From the NCBI GenBank assembly GCA_009782475.1, contig WRIZ01000010.1, positions 1 through 51,607 of the forward strand: 51,607 nt of DNA, read 5' to 3'. Origin of the DNA: Oscillospiraceae bacterium. GTDB lineage: Bacteria; Bacillota; Clostridia; Oscillospirales; UBA929. The position numbers were made by a program, and so were the translations under genes. Each line of letters begins with the position of its first letter. The first letter of the stretch is position 1. Of this stretch, positions 7,261 through 15,137 are shown in pieces. Below the pieces are notes generated by a model that saw nothing but the letters and a program-made list of their open reading frames with translations, was not told the DNA's origin and did no database searches.

Positions 7261-7288
7261 ACCACGCTGAACCGTTCTGCATACGATA
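7261..7288 (+). promoter_or_regulatory. Sigma-K-like promoter of the small Cys-rich peptide
   Basis: CATACGATA (7280-7288) fits the sigma-K -10 pattern CATANNNTA, and AC (7261-7262) stands 17 bases upstream, as in the minimal -35 box of this factor. No good sigma-A boxes are visible. Expression in the mother cell late in sporulation is inferred from the motif alone. Confidence 0.4.
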
Positions 7289-7319
7289 AAGCAGAATACG
7301 ACAAAGCGAGGTGACAATA

Positions 7320-7403
7320 GTGGGTTTTGGCAATTTCGGCGGTGACAACTGCTGCATTTGGATCATCCTGATCATCGTTGTACTGTGCTGCTGCTGCAAC
7401 TAA
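7320..7403 (+). CDS. 27-residue Cys-rich hydrophobic peptide, probable sporulation peptide
   Basis: GTG opens a 27-codon frame. It reads Gly/Phe/Asn-rich at the N-terminus (GFGNFGGDN), then CCIWIILIIVVL, then CCCCN. GAGGTGA stands 5 bases before the start, and a strong terminator hairpin follows the stop (7415-7446), so it is a complete one-gene unit. The layout (glycine-rich head, Cys pair, one short membrane helix, Cys cluster) resembles the tiny YjcZ-like sporulation peptides and other spore-associated micro-proteins of Firmicutes, but I cannot assign a family. The sigma-K-like promoter and the neighbouring spoIIIA operon support a spore role. The six cysteines (two plus four) could cross-link or bind metal. 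It is easily missed by annotation because it is short and starts with GTG. Confidence 0.6.
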   Translation: MGFGNFGGDNCCIWIILIIVVLCCCCN

Positions 7404-7414
7404 GCAAACGGCGG

Positions 7415-7446
7415 CAAAACCCCCCGTCTCAGGACGGGGGTTTTGC
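7415..7446. terminator. Bidirectional intrinsic terminator
   Basis: CAAAACCCCCCGTC and GACGGGGGTTTTG form a GC-rich stem (one bulged C) with loop TCAG. It ends in a T-tract on both strands because the A/T ends pair. It would stop the small peptide transcript on the plus strand and the spoIIIA operon on the minus strand. Confidence 0.8.
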
Positions 7447-7457
7447 TTTGCACGGTA

Positions 7458-8021
7458 TTATATCGCAATAGGGACAATCTTCAAATCGGCGGCTTTCAAC
7501 GCACTCTCGCTGATGACAATATCGGTGATGATGGCGGCGTCGGCAGCGGTCATACCGCCGTCCGGCTCGGCCACGATGACATTGATGCCGTCTTGGCCGA
7601 TGATGGCGACGCATTCCTCAAACCCTTTGGCGATGATGATGTTTTCAATGTTGGCTTCCATCAGGGCGTTCTGCGCCATCTTGGCGATTTCAGCCGAGGC
7701 GTTTTCGCGCACATCCTCCGAAACGCCCTCGCGGTCAACAGCGTCGGTCAGGATCGACAGAGCCGTGTCGCGCGCTTTGCGCCGGGAAAGCCTTGCTTCA
7801 TCAAAATAGGTGTTCAGCGGTGCTGTTTGGAGCTGGCTCCCGTCGCCGCCGGCATTGGCGAGCAGGTCGCCGATATTGCCGGCGTCTTCGCCCAAACCGG
7901 CAACCGGATCAAAGGTGGGAATGTCCTCGTCTTCACGCCCGTATGACCAGCTTAAGTACAGAGCGACGCAGACGAACAGGACGATGACCGATACAACGGC
8001 ATTGCGTTTCCAGATTTGCAT
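7458..8021 (-). CDS. spoIIIAH: Stage III sporulation protein AH
   Basis: This 187-residue mother-cell protein has one N-terminal membrane helix (about residues 8-26) and a YscJ/FliF-like ring domain that projects into the intermembrane space. There it binds SpoIIQ, or its clostridial counterpart, of the forespore to form the feeding-tube channel. The C-terminal domain (about residues 90-187; GFEECVAIIGQDGINVIV) is typical, and a poorly conserved linker follows the helix. It is the last gene of the operon; the ATG follows GGGAG. No SpoIIQ gene is in the window. Confidence 0.9.
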   Translation of the reverse strand: MQIWKRNAVVSVIVLFVCVALYLSWSYGREDEDIPTFDPVAGLGEDAGNIGDLLANAGGDGSQLQTAPLNTYFDEARLSRRKARDTALSILTDAVDREGVSEDVRENASAEIAKMAQNALMEANIENIIIAKGFEECVAIIGQDGINVIVAEPDGGMTAADAAIITDIVISESALKAADLKIVPIAI

Positions 8022-8051
8022 AAGATTTGCTCCCTTCTTTTATGAACCTTT

Positions 8052-8576
8052 CTAGCGGCGTCCCGCCGCCCTTTTGGCTACGGTTATGCAGTCTGCCCGC
8101 AAGCCCGTCAGCGCGGCCACGGCGTCCAGGATGGCCGAATGAATCTTCGCGTCGCCCGCGCCGTCGCATACAACCAGCGCGCCTTGATATTGCGGGTAGA
8201 TGCGTTTTTGGACGATCGGGGCATTGCCGGGAAGCACCGTTTTGGCGTGAAGCTCATCGTCCCAAGAGTTGACCGTCCCGCCTTCCGCTTCACGGCGGCT
8301 GCGGGTGTCGGTATCCTGTACGACCACCACCTCCATGTCGGTCTTCAGCGTCAGCATGACTTCGACCGCGCCCGCGCCGCTGATGGCTGAAAGGGTTTGC
8401 TCCATCTTCCGCTCCATCGCGGCGAGGTCGAACATCTCAGGAGGCCCCGTCCCCATCACTGTCTGCGGCGGTTCGCCGCCCCCTTTCGGCCAAAGCAGGA
8501 GAACCAGCCCGACCAAAATGACAAGTCCCAGCGCGCCGTATTTTTTCAGCGGTTCCGGGATGGAAGGAAGCCTCAT
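8052..8576 (-). CDS. spoIIIAG: Stage III sporulation protein AG
   Basis: This 174-residue component of the SpoIIIA channel forms a large ring in the space between mother cell and forespore. A single membrane helix (about residues 14-29, LGLVILVGLVLLLWP) is followed by a ring-building domain (AISGAGAVEVMLTLKTDMEVVV, and later GALVVCDGAGDAKI). The family's insert between these parts is present (about residues 85-110). Gaps to AF and AH are 13 and 30 bases. Confidence 0.92.
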   Translation of the reverse strand: MRLPSIPEPLKKYGALGLVILVGLVLLLWPKGGGEPPQTVMGTGPPEMFDLAAMERKMEQTLSAISGAGAVEVMLTLKTDMEVVVVQDTDTRSRREAEGGTVNSWDDELHAKTVLPGNAPIVQKRIYPQYQGALVVCDGAGDAKIHSAILDAVAALTGLRADCITVAKRAAGRR

Positions 8577-8589
8577 GGGATGATCCCCC

Positions 8590-9060
8590 TTACTTTTGTA
8601 TGTAGGACTGGCGTTCCGGCGGTATGTCCAAATCCTGCGAGATGAGCTTGCCCAGCGCGCTTTTGGCGTGTTCGGGGCGTTCGTGCCGGACGGTGACAGA
8701 CCACGGTTCGGGGTAATGATGGTCTCCTGTCCGGCATGTGACCGATACCGATACGGCCAGGCCGAGGGCTTGTGCCTTGTTCACAATATATGCTGCTGTC
8801 CGGTCGGCTATGAGTGACGAAAGCATTTTGTCTGACGCTTCGGAAAAATCTGTTTGCATGGCAGGCAAAAAACCGTCGGTGTCAAACTCCGGCAATCCGT
8901 TAAACCCTGTGAACGGGCGGAGCACGGCAATGCACAAAACCAAAGCCGAAGCGATCTGTACCACCTTTTTCGTGCTCCCCTGCGGCGTAACGGCCAGCGC
9001 GAAAACGCCGACGGCGGCCGCGCCCGCCACCCCGAAAAACCAAAAACGGAGAAAATCCAT
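8590..9060 (-). CDS. spoIIIAF: Stage III sporulation protein AF
   Basis: This 156-residue protein has two N-terminal membrane helices (about residues 5-22 and 32-50) and a soluble C-terminal domain related to the ring-forming domains of AG and AH. The motif VQIASALVLCIAVLRPF is typical of the family. It belongs to the export complex needed for sigma-G activity in the engulfed forespore. GGAGGGTGAC precedes the ATG, and the AE stop lies 1 base away. Confidence 0.88.
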   Translation of the reverse strand: MDFLRFWFFGVAGAAAVGVFALAVTPQGSTKKVVQIASALVLCIAVLRPFTGFNGLPEFDTDGFLPAMQTDFSEASDKMLSSLIADRTAAYIVNKAQALGLAVSVSVTCRTGDHHYPEPWSVTVRHERPEHAKSALGKLISQDLDIPPERQSYIQK

Positions 9061-9061
9061 G

Positions 9062-10087
9062 TCACCCTCCCGCCAAAACGGTCATCACGATCGAAATGAT
9101 GAGCAGGAAGGCCGACGCCGACACCAACCCCAGCATCATCGAATACAATCCGGCGAGTTTGTCGATGTATTTTGCGATGCCTTCCCCGCCCAGCGTTCCG
9201 GCCAGCGCGGCTCCCAGTTTGAAACAGAGCACCCTTGCCGCTATGGCGACAATGGGGCCGATCACAACGCCCAGGACGGCGAACAGGCCGAATACGCCGA
9301 TGGTATTTTTGATGACCGCCGCGCCGGACAGAAGGGTTTCCGACGCGTCGGCAATGATGCCCCCCACCACAGGAACGGCTCCGCCCAGCGCGGCTTTGGC
9401 TGTTTTGATCGAAGCGGCGTCGGCAGACCCGGAAACAGCCCCGCCGATGGTCAGATAGGCGGTGAACAGAACCAACGATATGGTGAGCAGGCCGCCGACG
9501 ATCCATTTGACAAACCCGGCCAGCCGTGTTGTCATATCGTTGGGGAGAGCCGCGCTAAAGGTGACAAGAGCCGCGTAAATATAAAGAAGCGGATAGAGCA
9601 GCCGGTCGTACATCGTCATCAGCATATCCGAAGCGAGAGCCGTTCCGGCCTGCCTGAAAATGGCCGACGCCGGTTTGCCGGACGCCGCCGAAGCCGCCGC
9701 AAGGGTGGGAAGGAGTGCTTTGGAATAGACATTCATCTGTCCCAACGCTTCACGCCCCGCCGCCAACACGCTGTTCATCCCGATGACGGCAACCGCCGCG
9801 ATGGCCAGCACCCCGGCCAGCTGGGCAACCTTGAGTGAATCCCCGTCCATAAGGCTGGACGCGACGGCGCACAGGGCGGCGATGACGAGGATGACCATCA
9901 CAACGCGCATCCCTTCGCCAAGAGACCCGGGGAAGAGAGACGTCGCCTTGCCGAATACCGAGAAGAACCCCCGCTCAAGGTTGTCCCCCGCGTTGGAAGC
10001 GTTGACGCCGCCGAGCATCTGAAGAACCTCAACCGGGGTGTTGCGCTCCAGCTCGTCGGCACCGAAATCGATGATAAACTCGTTCAT
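9062..10087 (-). CDS. spoIIIAE: Stage III sporulation protein AE
   Basis: This 341-residue polytopic membrane protein is the largest of the SpoIIIA complex. It has about seven hydrophobic segments from residue 60 to the end, with motifs typical of the family: PVVGGIIADASETLLSGA and GPIVAIAARVLCFKLGAAL. It may form the membrane gate of the channel. The usual N-terminal signal-like helix of longer homologues is absent; the chain begins with a soluble stretch (MNEFIIDFGADELERNTPVE). It overlaps spoIIIAD by 4 bases. Confidence 0.92.
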   Translation of the reverse strand: MNEFIIDFGADELERNTPVEVLQMLGGVNASNAGDNLERGFFSVFGKATSLFPGSLGEGMRVVMVILVIAALCAVASSLMDGDSLKVAQLAGVLAIAAVAVIGMNSVLAAGREALGQMNVYSKALLPTLAAASAASGKPASAIFRQAGTALASDMLMTMYDRLLYPLLYIYAALVTFSAALPNDMTTRLAGFVKWIVGGLLTISLVLFTAYLTIGGAVSGSADAASIKTAKAALGGAVPVVGGIIADASETLLSGAAVIKNTIGVFGLFAVLGVVIGPIVAIAARVLCFKLGAALAGTLGGEGIAKYIDKLAGLYSMMLGLVSASAFLLIISIVMTVLAGG

Positions 10088-10470
10088 AACATTTGTCTCA
10101 TCATACTAAAAAGAGACGAGAAGAGCGGCAGCACGACAAAGAGCCCCAAAACCGCGCCCGCCGTCTCCACCCCTGAGGCGGCGGCGTTTTCTTTGGCGTC
10201 CCGGCATAACTCGGCGGTGATTTTGGTCACGATGGCGATGACACAGGCTTTCCAAACCGGAACGACCGTCTCCCGCGCCACCCCGGTTTCGCCGAGGACG
10301 GAATCAAGGAAATCCTTGACCGAGCGGAAGGCGTCAAACCCGGCGGCGAAAATGGCGATGGCAACGAACAGCCCCAGCAAAAGCCCCATCTCGGGTGAAT
10401 GCTTTTTGACCAGAACCGTCAGGGCAAGCCCGGCGACGGCAATGGCGAATATCTTAAAAAGGGTCTCCAT
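10084..10470 (-). CDS. spoIIIAD: Stage III sporulation protein AD
   Basis: This 128-residue protein with four predicted helices is related to SpoIIIAC. Motifs are KKHSPEMGLLLGLFVAIAIF and VTKITAELCRDAKENAAASG, the latter being a hallmark of the AC/AD family. It is an inner component of the mother-cell channel. Only 2 bases separate it from spoIIIAC. Confidence 0.92.
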   Translation of the reverse strand: METLFKIFAIAVAGLALTVLVKKHSPEMGLLLGLFVAIAIFAAGFDAFRSVKDFLDSVLGETGVARETVVPVWKACVIAIVTKITAELCRDAKENAAASGVETAGAVLGLFVVLPLFSSLFSMMRQML

Positions 10471-10472
10471 AG

Positions 10473-10667
10473 CTAAAACCCGAAAAGCGACTTGACCATC
10501 TCAAAGAGGTTGTTGATCTCCCGGAGCAGGATCATCAGCACCACGATCAACCCGGCCAGCACCGTCATCATCGCCTGTTCTTCCCGCCCCGAGCGGATGA
10601 GGAGCTGGTTGAGCACCGCCACGAGGATACCGATGGCGGCAATCTTAAAAATCAAGTCTACTTGCAT
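10473..10667 (-). CDS. spoIIIAC: Stage III sporulation protein AC
   Basis: This 64-residue protein consists of two membrane helices (about residues 5-22 and 32-48) joined by the short loop LLIRSGREEQAMM. It matches the invariant small size of the family. AGGAGGATAAACTC precedes the ATG, giving it a strong ribosome site of its own. The 100-base gap before it, unusual for this operon, is filled by a REP-like repeat (10701-10766). Confidence 0.9.
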   Translation of the reverse strand: MQVDLIFKIAAIGILVAVLNQLLIRSGREEQAMMTVLAGLIVVLMILLREINNLFEMVKSLFGF

Positions 10668-10700
10668 GAGTTTATCCTCCTTTGTACTTGTGTGCTCAGA

Positions 10701-10766
10701 CTCCCTCCGGCACTTCGTGCCACCTCCCTCTATGAGGGAGGCTTCTTTGCCCTCCTCTTAGAGGAG
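10701..10766. repeat. REP-like palindromic element, copy A
   Basis: Three hairpins occur in a row: GGCAC-TTC-GTGCC, CCTCCCTC-TAT-GAGGGAGG and CTCCTCT-TA-GAGGAG. The same order and nearly the same sequence occur at 29049-29140. It lies between spoIIIAB and spoIIIAC, inside the operon, and has no T-tract that would make it an intrinsic terminator. Confidence 0.8.
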
Positions 10767-10767
10767 A

Positions 10768-11253
10768 TTAAATCATAACGACCGCCAGGATCAACCCGCC
10801 CAGCACCCCTGCCAGCGCGTAAAGCCGCCCGTATGTACCGCGTTTTTCTTTGGCTTCGGTCAGGGAAATGTCAAGCTGTTTCCGCAATGATTCAAGAGCT
10901 TTGACCTGATTGTCGGCGTCATACCGTCCCAATATCTCGCCCATATCGGTCAGCAAAGCCCGGTCAAAGACCGGCAGGTCGAGGTCGGCGACCGAACGTG
11001 ACCACGCCTCGGAATACGTCTCTTCGCCGTACGGCTGATAATCCATCTTGTCCCAAAAGGGTTTCAGCGCGGGAAACTTGTCCGGCATTTCGGGCAGCGG
11101 GGTGAGCCTGAAACCGATCTCGCCGCCCAAGCGGTTTGCCAGCATAGAAAAGGCCGAAAGCAGTTTCACCCGCGCTTCCAAGCGAAGGAAGGCAGTCAGC
11201 CCCAAGCCGCCGCATCCTACGACGATACAAACAAAGCCGATTTCGGCAGGCAT
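10768..11253 (-). CDS. spoIIIAB: Stage III sporulation protein AB
   Basis: This 161-residue protein has an N-terminal and a C-terminal membrane segment around a helical cytoplasmic domain, related to GspF-type platform proteins of secretion systems. Motifs: ANRLGGEIGFRLTPLPEM, and LTDMGEILGRYDADNQVKAL. It probably couples the ATPase SpoIIIAA to the channel. Its start lies 37 bases inside spoIIIAA, indicating coupled translation. Confidence 0.9.
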   Translation of the reverse strand: MPAEIGFVCIVVGCGGLGLTAFLRLEARVKLLSAFSMLANRLGGEIGFRLTPLPEMPDKFPALKPFWDKMDYQPYGEETYSEAWSRSVADLDLPVFDRALLTDMGEILGRYDADNQVKALESLRKQLDISLTEAKEKRGTYGRLYALAGVLGGLILAVVMI

Positions 11254-12128
11254 GGCTCGCGCACCTCCAGTATGTCGTATTTGCGCGACTGCCCGGTACC
11301 CGATATGACGACCAGCCGATCAAACGTATCCAACAGCCCGCGGTAGACAGGGCGTTGGCGCAAGTCGTCGGGGTTGGCGGCATGGGCGGTGGAGAGCAAT
11401 ACCACCCCGCAGCCTGTGCAGGCCGTCAGGACTTCGGCGTCCTCCGGCGCGGTGATCTCATCCAAAGCCAAAATCTGCGGCGCCATACCGCGCAAAAGCA
11501 TCATCGACGCCCCCGCTTTGGACAGCCCGCTCATAACGTCGGTATTCGGCCCCACATCAAGCTGCGGAGTGCCGCCGTAACAGGCGGCGATTTCGCCGCG
11601 TTCGTCGGCTACGGCGATACGCGTCCCCTGCTCGGACGTCAAGCGGATGATGTCACGAAGCAGGGTGGTTTTGCCGCCGCCGGGCGGTGATATGATGAGG
11701 GTGTTGGGCAGTTTGCCCGAACTAAGCAAAGAAGGATAAAGCCGTTCGCTGATGCCGCGCTTCTCCCGCGCGACACGGATGCAAAGCGAAGAGATGTCGC
11801 GGATATGCGAGATCACGCCGTCTTTGACCGCCGCGCTGCCGCATACCCCGAGGCGGTGACCTCCGGGCAGGATGACAAACCCGTGGCGGAGCGATTCGAG
11901 GACGGTATGCAGCGAGCCTTGCGACACGCTGTCCAGCGTCCTCGCCAAATCTTCGGCTGAAACGGTCACGGCGGCCGCGTGGGCGTCCGGGGAATGTACA
12001 GTCAGAGCCTGTCCGGCGCGGAGGCGTATTTCTTCGGCTTGCGCCCTCACCGTTTCAGGCAGAGCCAAAGCGGCCGAGCGCAAACGCTGCGGCAGGGCGC
12101 GGACGGCGGCTTCAAATCGTTGCGGCAT
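11217..12128 (-). CDS. spoIIIAA: Stage III sporulation protein AA, ATPase
   Basis: This 303-residue cytoplasmic ATPase is related to type II/IV secretion ATPases and powers the SpoIIIA complex. Walker A is SPPGGGKTTLL (about residues 147-157), Walker B lies in PQILALDEITAPED, and the region RIAVADERGEIAACYGG is typical. I set the start at ATG 12128 because AGGAGAGGTGA is placed 5-8 bases upstream of it. The frame is open further to 12164, but that extension crosses the ribosome site. It is the first gene of the eight-gene operon. Confidence 0.95.
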   Translation of the reverse strand: MPQRFEAAVRALPQRLRSAALALPETVRAQAEEIRLRAGQALTVHSPDAHAAAVTVSAEDLARTLDSVSQGSLHTVLESLRHGFVILPGGHRLGVCGSAAVKDGVISHIRDISSLCIRVAREKRGISERLYPSLLSSGKLPNTLIISPPGGGKTTLLRDIIRLTSEQGTRIAVADERGEIAACYGGTPQLDVGPNTDVMSGLSKAGASMMLLRGMAPQILALDEITAPEDAEVLTACTGCGVVLLSTAHAANPDDLRQRPVYRGLLDTFDRLVVISGTGQSRKYDILEVREPCLPKSALFVSS

Positions 12129-12177
12129 AATGCTCACCTCTCCTGTGTTACGCCTAGTGTACACTTGGCGTTGGTAA

Positions 12178-12185
12178 ACAGTATG
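12178..12185 (-). promoter_or_regulatory. Possible sigma-E -10 element of the spoIIIA operon
   Basis: CATACTGT on the minus strand agrees with the sigma-E consensus CATACAnT at six of eight places and lies about 50 bases before the spoIIIAA start. The spoIIIA operon is sigma-E dependent in studied spore formers. A matching -35 box is weak, so the call rests mostly on position. Confidence 0.35.
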
Positions 12186-12212
12186 CGAGAGGCGGACAGG
12201 TTTAGAACATAA

Positions 12213-12238
12213 AAAAAGAGCCTCTGCCGGCTCTTTTT
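12213..12238. terminator. Bidirectional intrinsic terminator after rqcH
   Basis: AAAAAGAGCC and GGCTCTTTTT flank the loop TCTGCC, so both strands end in a run of T. It ends minus-strand transcription of the rqcH cluster just before the spoIIIA promoter region. Confidence 0.85.
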
Positions 12239-12242
12239 GATC

Positions 12243-13925
12243 TCAGTCTATTCGTAAGCGTTCAACCAGTTCCTCGTTCGGCTCGGCCATTATTGTTTTG
12301 AATTTATCGTAAATCACCATACCGGGGCGGGCAGACGGCGGTTTCTTCACGTATTTGACTGATGTATAGTCCACCGGAACTTTGGGGCTGATTTTTGCCG
12401 CCGAGAACCACGCCGCTACGCAAGCGGCTTCGTAGAGAGTTTGTTCACTTGGTTCTATACCGTCCGTTTGCACTATGACATGGCAGCCGGGGATTTTTTG
12501 GGTGTGGAGCCATATATCGTTTTTAGACGCCATCTTCATGGTCAGCAGGTCGTTTTGGCGGTTGTTGCGCCCGGCGCGGAAGACAAAGCCGTCTGATGAG
12601 CGGAAGCGCATGGGTTGAGAGATTTTCGCGGGTTTAACACGATGTTGGCGGCTGGGAGCGATTTCCTCCCGTATCTCCTCAATGTCACGTTCGTTGGAAA
12701 CGCGTGACAACTGATCCAGCACGCTTTCCCAGTATTCAGCGTCGCGTTCGGCCTGTTCGATCTGTTTTGTCAACGCCGCTTCGGCGTTCTTGGCTTTGGC
12801 GTAGGATTTATACAGTGCGGCGGCGTTCTGCTGCTGGGTTTTTGATGCGTCCAGCTTGATGGTGATAAAGTTTCCGTCATTGTAAAAATCCTCAAAGGTC
12901 ACGCTCTCGGCACCGCGCTCCGCTTGATGGAGATTGGCCATCAGAATATCGGCTTTTTGCCGCAGGTGCTCGCGGTTTTGTGCGTCGTGCAGTTCCTGAC
13001 GAAGAAGCCCCGTTTTTTTGACCAGCTTGTCCCGCGTTGATTTTGCCTTCTTGTTGAGTGCCGAAGCGCGCTGCCCGATGTGCTCGGATTGGTCGCGGGA
13101 GGTGTATAGGTTATCCATTAACTGGGATATTGTGCCGTTCCATTCCTCTTGCTCAACCGTTTGGAGCGGCAGACAGAAAAAGTCGGTCTTTTTCTTGATC
13201 AATTGCTGTGTGTAGGTATTATCCTTTACATATAATAAAAGGTTACAAAAGCGTGAATACAATGTGTCGCAATCTGTTGAAGAATTAGAAAGGTCGCGGC
13301 AGAGCAAGGGAGGAAATGCTGTAAAGGTACTTCCCAGCCATTCATTAGTCGGCATTTCCGGCGGTTTTTTTCGATATAAAGCCCTGAAATCCTCCTCACT
13401 GACCGTTGTCGGGTCGGTTTTCCCCTGCCCCGGCGGGTCACGGTAAAACAGCCCGGGCAACACAGGCCGGTCGGGCGATTGTTCCGGGTCAACCTTGCGC
13501 AGAGCGTCTACGATCCGCCCTTCGGCGTCAATCAAGATGATGTTGCTGTGCCGCCCGATCATTTCGATCACCAGTTTTTTCAGGGAAATAAAACCCATTT
13601 CATCGGCGGCTTCGATGGTGAAATGCAGGACACGCTCCAAATGAGGCTGAAAGACCTCAACGAAGCGTCCGTTTGTTAAGTGCTTGCGCAGAAGCATGGC
13701 AAACATCGGAGGAGTTTGCGGGTTTTCCCGGGCAATAGCGGTCAAATGGGCGCGCGGACGCTGGGTATGAGCCGAAAGGAGCAAGCGAAAAGAGCCGCGC
13801 ACAGCGCGGCCTAGAATGTGTACTTCATTTTTGGAAGGCATATGGATTTTGTCGATCCGTCCGCCTTCCAACGCTTCCGAAAGCTCCAGCCGGAGAGCCG
13901 ATACGGCGAAGGCGTCTACAGGCAT
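12243..13925 (-). CDS. rqcH: NFACT-family ribosome quality control protein RqcH
   Basis: This 560-residue protein is of the Rqc2/NEMF family. It binds stalled 50S subunits carrying peptidyl-tRNA and directs addition of a C-terminal alanine tail as a degradation signal; earlier names are FbpA or fibronectin-binding protein. The NFACT-N domain begins with the typical GGRIDKIHMPSKNE (about residues 21-34). Long helical segments follow (about 270-430, with DKLVKKTGLLRQELHDAQN). The NFACT-R region near the C-terminus has FVFRAGRNNRQNDLLTMKMA and DIWLHTQKIPGCHVIV. I chose ATG 13925, 10 bases inside the Nif3-family gene, because the protein then starts MPVDAFAVSALRLEL, aligned with homologues. The frame is open 38 codons further upstream but without homology. 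Confidence 0.93.
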   Translation of the reverse strand: MPVDAFAVSALRLELSEALEGGRIDKIHMPSKNEVHILGRAVRGSFRLLLSAHTQRPRAHLTAIARENPQTPPMFAMLLRKHLTNGRFVEVFQPHLERVLHFTIEAADEMGFISLKKLVIEMIGRHSNIILIDAEGRIVDALRKVDPEQSPDRPVLPGLFYRDPPGQGKTDPTTVSEEDFRALYRKKPPEMPTNEWLGSTFTAFPPLLCRDLSNSSTDCDTLYSRFCNLLLYVKDNTYTQQLIKKKTDFFCLPLQTVEQEEWNGTISQLMDNLYTSRDQSEHIGQRASALNKKAKSTRDKLVKKTGLLRQELHDAQNREHLRQKADILMANLHQAERGAESVTFEDFYNDGNFITIKLDASKTQQQNAAALYKSYAKAKNAEAALTKQIEQAERDAEYWESVLDQLSRVSNERDIEEIREEIAPSRQHRVKPAKISQPMRFRSSDGFVFRAGRNNRQNDLLTMKMASKNDIWLHTQKIPGCHVIVQTDGIEPSEQTLYEAACVAAWFSAAKISPKVPVDYTSVKYVKKPPSARPGMVIYDKFKTIMAEPNEELVERLRID

Positions 13926-14686
13926 TGATAAGGCTCCGACGCGGCGCGGGAAATGTTGATGATGATGCCGGGCACATGGGTGCGTAAATAATCGGCCATC
14001 TCGGGGACAATGACGTTCTCGGTGGCGAAGTGGCCGCATTCGATCAGGTTGACGCCGCGGTTCCGGGCGGTGAGGAACGCGTGATGGCTGACTTCACCCG
14101 TGAAGAAAGTATCGCAGCCGGACATGATGGCTTCTTCCAAAACAGACCCGCCGCCGCCCGCGCCCACCGCGACGTTTTGCACCGGCCTTCCGGCGTCGTG
14201 GTAACGTGCGGCACAGGTGCCGGTGATCTTCTTGCAATGCGCCGCGAAATCCCGTACCGTTGTCGGCGCGGGCAAACGTCCCATGCGGCCTATGCCGGTC
14301 GTTTTATCGAAGACGATCACTTTCTTCAATCCGATCATTTTGGCAAGGACGTCGTTGACGCCGCCCTCGGCCGCGTCTAAGTTGGTGTGCATGGCAACCG
14401 AGGCGATCCCCGTTTGACAGAGGGTGAGCAATAGGGCACCCGCGTCGGTGTCGTCGGTCGGGCGGAAATCCCCCCGCAGGATGCCGTGGTGGCTGACAAT
14501 AACGTCGGCGCGGGCTTGGAAAATCGCCTCGTTGATAACGGCCTGCGTCACGTCGAGCGATACCAAGACACGGCGAACAGGCTTATGCCGCTCCCCCGCC
14601 TGCAAACCGACTTTATCGTCTTTCACCGCCAGCGAAAGCGGCGCCCATTCAAACAAGGCGCGTTCAATGTCGTTGACTGTCGTCAT
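13916..14686 (-). CDS. Nif3-like dinuclear metal-centre protein
   Basis: This 256-residue protein is of the Nif3/YqfO/GTP-cyclohydrolase-I-type-2 family, which forms hexameric rings with a two-metal site. The metal ligands are visible: VIVSHHGIL (about residues 65-72), AMHTNLDAAEGGVND (about 100-114), and near the C-terminus FTGEVSHHAFL and NLIECGHFATEN. The biochemical role is uncertain. It lacks the extra PII-like insert of longer YqfO proteins. ATG 14686 is chosen because GGGAG lies 6 bases upstream. It overlaps trmK by 23 bases, the usual neighbour in Firmicutes. Confidence 0.9.
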   Translation of the reverse strand: MTTVNDIERALFEWAPLSLAVKDDKVGLQAGERHKPVRRVLVSLDVTQAVINEAIFQARADVIVSHHGILRGDFRPTDDTDAGALLLTLCQTGIASVAMHTNLDAAEGGVNDVLAKMIGLKKVIVFDKTTGIGRMGRLPAPTTVRDFAAHCKKITGTCAARYHDAGRPVQNVAVGAGGGGSVLEEAIMSGCDTFFTGEVSHHAFLTARNRGVNLIECGHFATENVIVPEMADYLRTHVPGIIINISRAASEPYQCL

Positions 14687-15137
14687 AAGCAACTCCCTGC
14701 GTAAAAATCATGTACTGCCGTCTCCCTTCGGAGACGGTTATCCCCGGCATGTCCGCGAAATAGATCGTTCGCGTCTGCGGTTGTAGGATCAGGCGTTTTT
14801 CTCTTAGCCAGGGGCTTTTTTCGAGGATGGAGAGGATGGTGTCCCCGCCCATGCCGGTAATGGTGACGGCGTCGTAATCGTCCGGGTTCAGCCCAACCGC
14901 GCCGTTGTTGAGCAGGAGGGGGATTTTGCTCTCCAACCTATGCGTCCGTACGGTACGCGCCGCCCGTGCCAGCGGCCCTTCGGCAATATCGGCTGCCGTC
15001 ACCGAAGCGCACAAACCGTGCTCCATTAAATAGACTGGAAGCCGGGCGTGGTCGGTGCCGATGTCCAGCACACGGTCGGTTGGGCGGATGAACGACGCAA
15101 CAGCCAGCAGGCGCGGGGTGAGGGTTAACGGGCGCAC
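14664..15137 (-). CDS. trmK: tRNA (adenine22-N1)-methyltransferase, short form
   Basis: This 157-residue Rossmann methyltransferase resembles TrmK, which methylates N1 of A22 in tRNA using S-adenosylmethionine. The cofactor loop is VLDIGTDHARLPVYL (about residues 23-37), and TITGMGGDTILSIL and LILQPQTR are family signatures. Usual TrmK proteins have about 225-235 residues with a C-terminal helical domain. Here the chain jumps from LILQPQTR to a short IYFADMPG, TVSEGRRQYMIF end, so about 70 residues are absent. It starts 1 base after the DUF1858 gene and runs into the Nif3-family gene, so the gene neighbourhood is normal. It may be a genuine short variant or the result of an internal deletion. 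Confidence 0.78.
   Translation of the reverse strand: MRPLTLTPRLLAVASFIRPTDRVLDIGTDHARLPVYLMEHGLCASVTAADIAEGPLARAARTVRTHRLESKIPLLLNNGAVGLNPDDYDAVTITGMGGDTILSILEKSPWLREKRLILQPQTRTIYFADMPGITVSEGRRQYMIFTQGVAYDDSQRH

Noticed and set aside
8738-9838. 366-codon plus-strand frame across spoIIIAF and spoIIIAE
   Set aside because: Composition is that of an antisense shadow and it runs against two well-supported genes.
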